The position numbers and the translations under genes were made by a program. A DNA stretch of 40,809 bases, from contig NZ_JANJUE010000143.1 of the NCBI RefSeq assembly GCF_024710765.1, positions 1 to 40,809 of the forward strand, written 5' to 3'. The notes beneath the pieces are model-generated. The model did no database searches and was not told the origin of the DNA. It was given only the letters and a program-made list of their open reading frames with translations. Below, one piece after another: positions 16,079-23,547 of the stretch. Numbering within the stretch: position 1 is the first letter of the stretch; each line of letters starts with the position of its first letter. Source of the DNA: Pseudoxanthomonas sp. (lineage in GTDB: Bacteria > Pseudomonadota > Gammaproteobacteria > Xanthomonadales > Xanthomonadaceae).

Positions 16079-18388
16079 ATGGAGCATCCGAGGATCATCG
16101 CCGCCAGCGCGATCGCGCTGGCGGTGACATTGTTCGCCATCTTCTCGATGCGACCGTGGGCGCGCCGGGTCGGCCTGGTGGACCGCCCCGACGACGACCG
16201 CAAGCACCACAACGGCCGCGTGCCGCTGATTGGCGGCATCTGCTTCTTCATCGGGCTGCTGGTGGGACTGGCCTACCTGGGCTTCATCGACCGCTTCGTC
16301 ATGAGCGTGATGATGGGCGCCGCACTGATCGTGGCGATGGGCGTGGCCGACGACGTGGTCCACCTGACGGTGCAATCGCGGCTGCTGATCGAATCGGCGA
16401 TCGTCGCGCTGGTGATCCTGAGCACCGGCTACTACGTCGACAATTTGGGCGGCCTGTTGCCGGGCGACATCCGCCTGGGCATCTGGGGCATCCCGCTGAC
16501 CATCTTCGCGGTCATCGGGCTGATCAACGCCTTCAACATGCTGGACGGCATCGATGGCCTGGCCGCCTCCGTGGCGCTGGTCTGCATCGGCTCGGTGCTG
16601 ATGTACGACCGCGCCGGCTGGACCGCGGTGGGCGCCATGCTGATGCTGCAGGTGCTGTTCGCCGCCCTGATTCCATACATCTTCGCCAACCTGGGCTGGC
16701 CGGACGGGCGCAAGATCTTCATGGGGGACGCCGGCAGCATGGCGATCGGCTTCCTGCTGGGCTGGAGCCTGATCTACCTGAGCCATTCGCGGGTCGGCCG
16801 GCTGGCGCCGGTGGACGTGCTGTGGTGCGTCGCGCTGCCGGTGATGGATACGCTGGCGGTGATGTACCGGCGCATCCGCGTGGGGCGTTCGCCATTTGGC
16901 GCCGATCGCCAGCACTTGCATCACCTGCTGATGGACGAGGGCTTCTCGGCACGCACGACCCTGGCCCTGATGGTTGCCGCCGGCATTGGCCTGGCGCTGC
17001 TGGGCTTCGTGCTGCGCGCCGCCCCCGACCTGCTCAACCTGGCGTGCTTCATCGCCGCCACGGTGATGTATGTCGTGGGCCTGCCGCGCCTGCTGGAAAC
17101 GCGCAAGCGCGGTTTCCGCTGGCGCTGGCGCCCGTCCACCGGGCTGGCGCGGTTCGTGCCGGCGCGCAACGCGGCGCGGGCGATGTCGGCGCCCGCCAGC
17201 AGCGAGGATCACGAGCCGTACCCGCTGGCCCGGGACGCCGATGGCAACGAACCCCTGCGGGCCCTGTGCGTGGTCGCGGCGACGCCGGAAGCGATGGGCG
17301 TGGCGCCGATCGCGCAGCGCCTGGCCGATGACGGCCGCTTCCAGACCAGCGTCTGCCTGGCCGAGGTACCCGGCACCGACGGCGAGGCCGCGCTGCGGCT
17401 GTTCGGCCTGGAGGCCCAGGAACGCCTGGCCGGCGACGATGGCACCGACGCGCTGGTCAACGGCGTGCGCGAGCTGCTCGATCAGTTGCGCCCGGATGTG
17501 GTGCTGGTGCCCGGCAACGGTCCGGCCACCTTCGCCCTGAGCCTGGCCGCGCATGCCGATGAAGTACCGGTGGTCTGCGTGGACGGCGATGCCAGCGTGG
17601 CCACGCCGTCGCACTGGCCCAACGAGGCCAGCCGCCGCATCGTCCAGTCGCTGGCGGCACTGCACGTGGCCGCCAGCGAGGACGCCGGCCAGCGCCTGCT
17701 GCTGGAAGGCGTGCCGGAAGACCGCGTGCTGGTGCAGGACGGCATCGTCGCCGAAAGCCTGCGCACCGGCCTGGACACCCTGCGCGGCGAACCGCGCTTG
17801 GGCAGCGCGATCGCCTGGCGATTCCCGTTCCTGCGCCCGGACAGCCCGCTGCTGATGGTGGCCTGCACCGCCGACCGCGCCGACGCCGCGCCGCTGGTCG
17901 AGGCATTGGAGATGATCGCCCGACGCCGTCCCGACGTGGACATCGTCTGGCCGCGCGAAGCCGCCGAGGCGAACGAGGCATCCGGCGCGCTGCACGCCTT
18001 CAACAACGTGCACATGCTGGAGCTGTCCGACTACCTGGCGTGGCTGCACCTGCTGGAGCGCGCGCAACTGGTGCTGGCGGGGCAGGGCAGCACATTCCCC
18101 GGACAACTGCCCGGCAAGCCGGTCCTGCGGGTGTGCGATACGCCGGGCAGCGACGGCATCGCCATCGGTACCACCGCGCTGGCCATCGCCGGACGGGTGC
18201 TGACCCTGCTCAGCGAGCCCGCCGTCTACCAGTCGCTGGCCACCGCGACCACCAACGACCCGCGCGCCGGATTGCCCGGCGACGAGGTTCCGGACGCGCT
18301 GATCCGCCTGCGCGCGGGCAAGCACGAATCCCAACCGCGCGAAGCCGACGACGTCCGCTACGCCTATGGCGTGCGCGAGGCGTCCTGA
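16079..18388 (+). CDS. WecA-type phosphoglycosyl transferase fused to degenerate WecB-like domain
   Basis: The 769-residue protein has two parts. Residues 1-345 are a polytopic MraY/WecA-family enzyme with all key motifs: GVADDVVHL (about 87-95), NAFNMLDGIDGLA (150-162), IFMGDAGS (212-219) and HLHH (279-282). This part loads a sugar-1-phosphate onto undecaprenyl phosphate to start the repeat unit. After a basic linker (345-394), residues 395-740 follow the UDP-GlcNAc 2-epimerase (WecB) fold in order: VVAATPEAM in place of GTRPEaiK, LRPDVVLVPGNG (474-481) in place of kPD.vlVhGDT, VCVDGD (499-504) in place of .veAGLRT, and WPNEASRR (513-520) in place of P.PEE.NR. The catalytic positions are changed (Asp to Asn480; the GHR histidine region reads ACTADR near 597; no SGG-EE). 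So this part is probably not an epimerase; it may bind nucleotide-sugar or protein. The start has GAGGA 7-12 nt upstream. WecA is usually about 350 residues and separate. Confidence 0.85.
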   Translation: MEHPRIIAASAIALAVTLFAIFSMRPWARRVGLVDRPDDDRKHHNGRVPLIGGICFFIGLLVGLAYLGFIDRFVMSVMMGAALIVAMGVADDVVHLTVQSRLLIESAIVALVILSTGYYVDNLGGLLPGDIRLGIWGIPLTIFAVIGLINAFNMLDGIDGLAASVALVCIGSVLMYDRAGWTAVGAMLMLQVLFAALIPYIFANLGWPDGRKIFMGDAGSMAIGFLLGWSLIYLSHSRVGRLAPVDVLWCVALPVMDTLAVMYRRIRVGRSPFGADRQHLHHLLMDEGFSARTTLALMVAAGIGLALLGFVLRAAPDLLNLACFIAATVMYVVGLPRLLETRKRGFRWRWRPSTGLARFVPARNAARAMSAPASSEDHEPYPLARDADGNEPLRALCVVAATPEAMGVAPIAQRLADDGRFQTSVCLAEVPGTDGEAALRLFGLEAQERLAGDDGTDALVNGVRELLDQLRPDVVLVPGNGPATFALSLAAHADEVPVVCVDGDASVATPSHWPNEASRRIVQSLAALHVAASEDAGQRLLLEGVPEDRVLVQDGIVAESLRTGLDTLRGEPRLGSAIAWRFPFLRPDSPLLMVACTADRADAAPLVEALEMIARRRPDVDIVWPREAAEANEASGALHAFNNVHMLELSDYLAWLHLLERAQLVLAGQGSTFPGQLPGKPVLRVCDTPGSDGIAIGTTALAIAGRVLTLLSEPAVYQSLATATTNDPRAGLPGDEVPDALIRLRAGKHESQPREADDVRYAYGVREAS

Positions 18389-18431
18389 TCGGCGTGCGTG
18401 ATTTCCCTTTGGCAACGAGGTGACTTCCCCC

Positions 18432-20693
18432 ATGGCCACTCAACTCATCACCCGAACGTTTCCGCCCGGCCCCGAGCTGACGCCCGCGCCCCGCGAGGGT
18501 GACGTCGATCTGCCGACCCTGGTGGCGACGCTCAACGAGAACAAGCGCGTGATCCTGTTCGGCACGGCGGTGTTCTTCCTCGCCAGCCTGCTGTACCTGG
18601 CCATCGTCACCCCGACCTACGAGGCCAACGCCGTGGTCCAGGTCGAGAACCGGCCCGCGATTCCGCCGGGCGTGAATCCCAATGCCGCCATGCAGGGCCC
18701 GCCCCCGATCTCCACCTCGCCGGGCGCGACCGAAGTGCAGTTGCTGACTTCGCGCCGGGTGATTGGCGAGGCAATGAGCCGGCTGGATCTGGACGTGGAC
18801 GTGCAGCCGGCGCGGCTGCCGTTGCTGGGCGACTTCATCGCCCGTCGCTACCAGAAGTCGCATCCCGGCACGCTGGCCACGCCCTGGCTCGGCCTCGACC
18901 GCTATGGCTGGGGTGGCGAGGTGCTGGACATCGGCCGGATGGAAGTGCCGCGCGGGATGACCGGCACGCGCCTGCAAGTGATCGCCGGCGAGAACGGCCA
19001 GTACGTGCTGGCTTCCTCGGGCGGCGATGTGCTGCTGCGCGGCCGCGCCGGCGCGGTGGCGCAGTCCGGCGGCATCGTCATGCAGGTACAGCGGCTGGTC
19101 GCCAATCCGGGCATGCGTTTCGACGTGACCCGGCGCGATCCGTCCACGGTGATGGCGGCGCTGAAACAGGACATCACCGCCACCGAGCAGGGCCGCAACT
19201 CCGGCGTCATCGCGCTGACCTATGCCAACGCCGACCCCGAGCGTGCCCGCGCGGTGCTGGACGAGGTCACCCGCGAGTACGTGCACCAGAACGTCGCCCG
19301 CACCTCCGCCGAGGCCGCGAGCCGGTTGAAGTTCGTGACCGAGCAACTGCCCAACGTGCGCGAGGAGCTGGACAAGGCGCAGGCCGCGCTGCGCAATTTC
19401 CAGTCGCGCACCCAGACCCTGGACGTGGCGGTGCAGAACCGTGCGCTGCTGGACCAGACCATCGCGCTGGATTCGAGCATCCAGCAGCTGCGCATCCAGA
19501 TGACCGAGGTCGCCAACCGCTTCACGCCCTCGCATCCGACCTACCAGACCCTGCAGAAGCAGATCAGCCAGTTCGAAGGCGAGCGCGCGGCCCTGCAGGG
19601 CAAGATCCACAACCTGCCGGATACCCAGCAGGGCCTGTTCCGCCTGAATCGCGACGTAGAAGTCACCAACCAGACCTACGCCAACCTGCTGGATCAGGCG
19701 CAGCAGCTGAACATCGCCCGCGCCAGCGCGGTCGGCAACGCACGCGTGATCGATCCGGCCGCGGTCAACCTCAACAGCCCGGCCTGGCCCAAGCCGCTGC
19801 CGGTGCTGGCCGCCGGCACCGCGCTGGGCGCGGTGCTGATGATCGCCTTCGTGCTGATGCGCCAGCTGTTCCGCCGCGGGGTCGAGGATCCGGTGGACAT
19901 CGAGTTGCTGGGCCTGCCGGTGTATGCGTCGATTCCCTTCAGCGAGAAGGGCCACGAGCTGACCCAGCGCACCGGCAACCGCCGCCGCGAACGGCGCCAG
20001 CGCCTGCTGGCCCTGAGCGCGCCGTCCGACCTGGCGATGGAGGCGCTGCGCACGCTGCGCACCAGCCTGCACTTCGCCCGGATGAAGACCCGCAACAACC
20101 TGCTGATGATTTCCGCGCCCAGCCCGGGCGTGGGCAAGACCTTCGTCTGCGCCAACCTGGCGGTGACCATCGCCCAGACCGGGCAGCGGGTGCTGCTGAT
20201 CGATGCCGACATGCGTCGCGGCACGCTGCATGACGCGGTCGGCGTGCGCTGGGAGGGCGGACTTTCCGATCTGATCATGGGCCGGATCGAACTGGAGGAT
20301 GCCGTGCGCCGGGTCGCCGGCGCCGACAACCTGTCGTTCATTTCGCGCGGCGCGATTCCGTCCAATCCGTCCGAACTGCTGATGCACGAGAACTTCACCG
20401 CGTTGCTGAAGGACGTCGCGCAGGACTACGACATCGTGCTGATCGATACCCCGCCGGTGCTGGCGGTGACCGACGCGGCGGTGATCGGCCAGCACGCCGG
20501 CACCTGCCTGCTGGTGGTGCGCTGGGGCCTGAACCAGCAGCGCGAGATCGCCCTGGCCAAGCAGCGCCTGGAGCAGAACGGTGTCGAGGTGAAGGGCGCC
20601 ATCTTCAACGGCGTCGAGAAGCGCGGGGCAGGGCAGTACGCCTACACCTACTACGAGTACCTGCCCGCGCCACGCACCGCCGGTTCCCGCTGA
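18432..20693 (+). CDS. Wzc-type polysaccharide copolymerase and tyrosine kinase (BY-kinase)
   Basis: A 753-residue inner-membrane protein that, by family, sets chain length and energises polymer export with Wza. It has a first membrane helix (about 39-59), a large periplasmic region with Wzz-type N-terminus and coiled coil (about 300-400), a second helix (about 456-476) and a C-terminal cytoplasmic kinase. The kinase shows Walker A SAPSPGVGKT (around 562-569), Walker A' LLIDADMRRG (around 588-595), Walker B DIVLIDTPPV and a tail with clustered tyrosines (YAYTYYEY, around 735-742), the normal autophosphorylation site. The periplasmic part is longer than in E. coli Wzc, and kinase and copolymerase are in one chain. 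ATG 18432 is preferred because GAGGTGA lies about 8 nt before it; an in-frame GTG 18420 overlaps that site. The upstream phosphatase is the expected partner. Confidence 0.93.
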   Translation: MATQLITRTFPPGPELTPAPREGDVDLPTLVATLNENKRVILFGTAVFFLASLLYLAIVTPTYEANAVVQVENRPAIPPGVNPNAAMQGPPPISTSPGATEVQLLTSRRVIGEAMSRLDLDVDVQPARLPLLGDFIARRYQKSHPGTLATPWLGLDRYGWGGEVLDIGRMEVPRGMTGTRLQVIAGENGQYVLASSGGDVLLRGRAGAVAQSGGIVMQVQRLVANPGMRFDVTRRDPSTVMAALKQDITATEQGRNSGVIALTYANADPERARAVLDEVTREYVHQNVARTSAEAASRLKFVTEQLPNVREELDKAQAALRNFQSRTQTLDVAVQNRALLDQTIALDSSIQQLRIQMTEVANRFTPSHPTYQTLQKQISQFEGERAALQGKIHNLPDTQQGLFRLNRDVEVTNQTYANLLDQAQQLNIARASAVGNARVIDPAAVNLNSPAWPKPLPVLAAGTALGAVLMIAFVLMRQLFRRGVEDPVDIELLGLPVYASIPFSEKGHELTQRTGNRRRERRQRLLALSAPSDLAMEALRTLRTSLHFARMKTRNNLLMISAPSPGVGKTFVCANLAVTIAQTGQRVLLIDADMRRGTLHDAVGVRWEGGLSDLIMGRIELEDAVRRVAGADNLSFISRGAIPSNPSELLMHENFTALLKDVAQDYDIVLIDTPPVLAVTDAAVIGQHAGTCLLVVRWGLNQQREIALAKQRLEQNGVEVKGAIFNGVEKRGAGQYAYTYYEYLPAPRTAGSR

Positions 20694-20713
20694 TCCCCCC
20701 ACAAGGACGCGCC

Positions 20714-22129
20714 ATGCAGATCACGATGTCCCCGTACTACGGGAAGCCCGACTTTTCCCCGCTGGCGGCGGCGCCGGCGCAGCGCATCGACCCCGTGTCG
20801 GTGGCCGACCTGCTGCGCAATGCCTTCGTCTATCCGCCGCACTCCATCTATGAAGGCATCAAGCTGGTCACGTTCGGGTTCTCGCCCGAGCAGGACATGC
20901 ACACCACGCCGCGCTTCCGCTTCAAGTTCCGCAATGCCGGCGAGGTGCCCGAGGTGGCCAGCCATCCGCAGGACTGGATCGCCGTCTATCACCGCAAGCT
21001 GTGCGAGGCGATCGAAAAATCCTGCGCATCGATGGCCTCGCCCTGGCTGCTGCAGAGCGGCGGCAAGGATTCGACCACGCTGGCCATCGCCCTGGCCGAC
21101 GCCCGTCCCGATGCCACCTGCATCACCTATCTGGGCGGGCGCGAGGAGAACGAGGTCGATTCCGCCCGCCAGGTCGCGCGGCGACTGGGCCTGCGCCACG
21201 AATCGCTGGTCTGCGATCCGGGTCGCGCCTATGACCGCTACCTGGCGCTGGCGGAGCGAATGCCCCTGCTCACCGCGGACTTCGCCCTGCTGTCTTACGC
21301 CGACCTCGGTACCGAAGTACGTGCGCGCGGCGGCGACGGCGTGATCGACGGCCTGGGTGCCGACAGCTACTTCGGCACTCCGGTCGATCGGCAGCACCAG
21401 GTCCTGGGCAGGCTGGCGCGCGACGTGCGGCTACCGCTGGATCTCACCGCGCTGCCCGGGGTGGACCGCAGCTTCGAGGCCTGTTTCCTGCTCGGCACCC
21501 TGCAGATGACCCCGATCGAACGTGTGTTCCCGGGCTCGCGCTTCAGCGATGCGGAAGTGGACGCGCTGTTCGGGCATCCGATCTCGCGTCGATCGCGGGC
21601 GCGGATGACGCTGTTCCAGGAAGAGATCGCCACCGCCACCAGCGAATGGGAATGGCGCGACATGTCGATGTCGATCGCCGGTTCGGCGGGTGCTTTCGCC
21701 AAGGGCCTGTACACCGCCGACGCGCTGGGCCTGGAAGCGGCCTATCCGTTCTGCGACTACGATCTGCGCGAGTGGATCCACCATGAGGTGCCGCGGCGGC
21801 AGAAGGTCGATCCGGAAACGGGCGTCAACAAGATGCTGATCCGGCGCCATATCGCCACCCATTTCGCGGAACTGCCGTACGTCCAGCGCAAGGGCAGCTT
21901 CCGCTTCGACCTGTGCGGCCTGGCCGCGCAACGGTTCGACCAGGTCCATGACTACGCGCGCGCGCTGGCGGAGTTGTTGCCGGGCGCGGCGCCGTGGCTG
22001 GAACGCAACCGGCGCCGGCTGGACAACAAGTACCACGCCTCCAAGTTCTACCTGCTGGCCATCGTCTTGCCGTGGCTGGCGGCGCGTGGCGCGGCGGCGA
22101 CACCGGTCGCACGCGAGGAAGCGGCCTGA
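20714..22129 (+). CDS. Asparagine-synthase-like ATP-pyrophosphatase lacking glutaminase domain
   Basis: The 471-residue protein has the PP-loop ATP-pyrophosphatase signature LLQSGGKDSTTLAIALA (SGGKDS at 115-120) and the downstream pattern of asparagine synthase C-terminal domains (GGREENEVDSARQVARRLGL; GVIDGLGADSYFG; ARMTLFQEE; GLEAAYPFCDYDLREWIHHEVPR split over two helices). Class-B asparagine synthases begin with a Cys2 glutaminase domain; here the N-terminus has no such Cys and is too short, so ammonia would have to come from free NH4+ or another protein. In this polysaccharide cluster it more likely adenylates a carboxylate on a sugar and amidates it than makes free asparagine. That is inference; no uronic-acid-forming enzyme is in the window. 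It sits between kinase and beta-helix genes with short gaps. Confidence 0.8.
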   Translation: MQITMSPYYGKPDFSPLAAAPAQRIDPVSVADLLRNAFVYPPHSIYEGIKLVTFGFSPEQDMHTTPRFRFKFRNAGEVPEVASHPQDWIAVYHRKLCEAIEKSCASMASPWLLQSGGKDSTTLAIALADARPDATCITYLGGREENEVDSARQVARRLGLRHESLVCDPGRAYDRYLALAERMPLLTADFALLSYADLGTEVRARGGDGVIDGLGADSYFGTPVDRQHQVLGRLARDVRLPLDLTALPGVDRSFEACFLLGTLQMTPIERVFPGSRFSDAEVDALFGHPISRRSRARMTLFQEEIATATSEWEWRDMSMSIAGSAGAFAKGLYTADALGLEAAYPFCDYDLREWIHHEVPRRQKVDPETGVNKMLIRRHIATHFAELPYVQRKGSFRFDLCGLAAQRFDQVHDYARALAELLPGAAPWLERNRRRLDNKYHASKFYLLAIVLPWLAARGAAATPVAREEAA

Positions 22130-22131
22130 CG

Positions 22132-23223
22132 GTGGACCGCCATCGACGCCGCTGCCTGCACGGCCTGCTGGCGGGTGGCCTGCTCGCCGGCACCGCGTGG
22201 CCAGGCCTGGCGAAATCGTCGGCGCCCGCTGGTGCGCGCCTGGACGTGCGCGACTTCGGCGCCCGCGGCGACGGCCGCCAGGACGATACCCGCGCGTTCC
22301 AGGCGGCGATCGACGCCTTGCCGGATGCCGGCGGAACAGTCGTCGTGCCGGCCGGCAACTATCTGATCAATCCGTTGCGCAGCGTGCGACTGCGCAGCCG
22401 CGTGCACCTGTCGATGGCGGCCGACACCCGGCTGGTCGCCATGAGCAACGCCGCCCCGCGCGCCTATGTCCTGCTGCTGCAGCAGGTGGAGGACGTCGAA
22501 GTGTCGGGCGGCCGCATCATCGGCGACCGCGAGCGGCACCTGGCCACCACCGGTGAATGGGGCCACGGGGTGATGGTGCGCGGCAGCGGGCGGATCCGCC
22601 TGCACGACCTGCACATCACCCGCTGCTGGGGCGACGGCATTTCCGTCGGCGGCCTGTCCGGCGTGGCGGGGGGCGCGCCACTGCCCAGCCGCGACGTACT
22701 GATCCAGGACGTGGTCTGCCAGGGCAACCGCCGCCAGGGACTCACCATCGGCCGTTCCCGCCAGGTCCGGGTGCGGCGCTGTTCGTTCGTGGATACCGGC
22801 GGGATATTGCCCGGTTGCGGCATCGACATCGAACCGGATCCGGGGGGCGACGCGCGCGACATCGTGATCGAGGACTGCCTGGCCCAGGGCAATCACGGCG
22901 CCGGCATCCAGTTGTACGAGCGCGTCCACGACGTCACCATCCGCCGTTGCCGCATCCTCGACAACCGCGGCGACGGCATCCACCTGCGCGCGGCGCGGGG
23001 CGGTGTCATCGAGGGCAACGAGATCCGCGGCAACGGCCTGCGCGGGATCGCGATCCGCGCCGCCAGCCGCGACTTCCATCTGCGCGACAACCGGATCGGC
23101 GGCAACTCCGGCGCGGTGGCCGCACGCAGGCGCGAAGCCGGCGAGCGCGGCTGGATGAACGTGGACGTTGCCCGCGGCGCGGATGGCATCCGCATAGAGG
23201 CCAGCAGCCGTCCAGGCCGCTGA
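22132..23223 (+). CDS. Exported right-handed beta-helix protein (pectate-lyase-like), paralogue 1
   Basis: The 363-residue protein starts at GTG 22132, 2 bp after the previous stop; GAGGA lies 13-17 nt upstream. An N-terminal RRR then CLHGLLAGGLLAG resembles a Tat or Sec signal. The mature part opens with LDVRDFGARGDGRQDDTRAFQAAID, the pectate-lyase_3 start, followed by repeated parallel-beta-helix turns (ISGG-, GDGI-, GNGL-type repeats with Arg/Asn/Gly ladders) up to about residue 340. Conserved shared blocks with the next gene include [24 protein letters not shown] and CGIDIEPD. Proteins of this fold inside polysaccharide clusters usually cut, epimerise or modify the polymer in the periplasm. 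I cannot assign a substrate. The fold is recognised; enzymatic activity is not shown. Confidence 0.8.
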   Translation: MDRHRRRCLHGLLAGGLLAGTAWPGLAKSSAPAGARLDVRDFGARGDGRQDDTRAFQAAIDALPDAGGTVVVPAGNYLINPLRSVRLRSRVHLSMAADTRLVAMSNAAPRAYVLLLQQVEDVEVSGGRIIGDRERHLATTGEWGHGVMVRGSGRIRLHDLHITRCWGDGISVGGLSGVAGGAPLPSRDVLIQDVVCQGNRRQGLTIGRSRQVRVRRCSFVDTGGILPGCGIDIEPDPGGDARDIVIEDCLAQGNHGAGIQLYERVHDVTIRRCRILDNRGDGIHLRAARGGVIEGNEIRGNGLRGIAIRAASRDFHLRDNRIGGNSGAVAARRREAGERGWMNVDVARGADGIRIEASSRPGR

Positions 23224-23242
23224 TGATCGGTGGAGCCCTTGT

Positions 23243-23305
23243 GTAGGAGCGACGTGAGTCGCGACGCCGCTGCGGTTGATGGGGCGCGACTCACGTCGTT
23301 CCTGC
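23243..23305. repeat. REP-type inverted pair (GTAG-headed, SMAG-like)
   Basis: GTAGGAGCGACGTGAGTCGC begins at 23243 and its near-reverse complement (GCGACTCACGTCGTTCCTGC) ends at 23305. Each arm is itself a small hairpin (GCGAC-GTGA-GTCGC). This matches the GTAG-headed REP family of Stenotrophomonas/Xanthomonas/Lysobacter genomes, which occurs as inverted pairs in intergenic DNA and is tied to RAYT transposases. No RAYT gene is in this window. It lies between the two paralogous beta-helix genes and may limit readthrough. The gene-free gap 23224-23546 holds this element plus the promoter elements listed next. Confidence 0.8.
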
Positions 23306-23413
23306 AGGGCGAATCATGTTGGAAAAAGCGCGCGAACAGCGGACTCGACCATGGAATCGGGTAAAGGAAACCCGCTGTTTCCTCCCTCAACCTGAATCAT
23401 TTTGCGCGCGGTT

Positions 23414-23429
23414 TTTGAGCATGCTCACA
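23414..23429 (+). promoter_or_regulatory. Clp/CRP-like binding site upstream of second beta-helix gene
   Basis: TTTGAGCATGCTCACA fits the CRP/Clp consensus TGTGA-N6-TCACA with a single mismatch in the conserved bases (T for G at position 2). Its core TGAGCATGCTCA is a perfect 12-bp palindrome. The centre (23421.5) is about 60 bp before the start point predicted from the -10 box at 23469, which fits a class I activator position (-61.5). In Xanthomonads Clp is a c-di-GMP-responsive regulator of exopolysaccharide and extracellular enzyme genes. Binding is inferred from sequence alone. Confidence 0.55.
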
Positions 23430-23468
23430 GATACGAAACCAGCATCTGTACGACGCGCGTGGAACCCC

Positions 23469-23498
23469 TATAGTCACACCGTCGCGGGTACCCGCGAC
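23469..23498 (+). promoter_or_regulatory. Putative -10 box followed by 18-bp palindrome at predicted start
   Basis: TATAGT (23469-23474) is a good -10 box; no good -35 lies 17 bp upstream, as expected if an activator bound at 23414-23429 helps RNA polymerase. The predicted start (about 23481) coincides with a perfect 18-bp palindrome, GTCGCGGGTACCCGCGAC (23481-23498). In DNA this could be a repressor site; in RNA it would form a hairpin at the very 5' end (stem GUCGCG/CGCGAC), which can protect a message from decay. Confidence 0.45.
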
Positions 23499-23522
23499 AT
23501 CTCCTTGGTTTTCCTTTAGTGA

Positions 23523-23547
23523 CGGGTCAATTGACCCGCAGGGGTCA
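23523..23547 (+). promoter_or_regulatory. Palindrome with alternative hairpin over ribosome binding site
   Basis: CGGGTCAATTGACCCG (23523-23538) is a perfect 16-bp palindrome just before the second beta-helix gene. GGGTCA occurs again at 23542-23547, covering the GGGG ribosome binding site and the A of ATG. TGACCC (23532-23537) can therefore pair upstream (23524-23529 side, ribosome binding site free) or downstream (loop GCAG, ribosome binding site closed). The two hairpins exclude each other. This is either an RNA switch or a tandem protein operator. Confidence 0.4.

Noticed and set aside
16055-20702. Long leftward open frames opposite the WecA-fusion and the kinase
   Set aside because: Composition typical of antisense shadows (HQ/GR/AG-rich) without motifs. 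The + strand has full family signatures.
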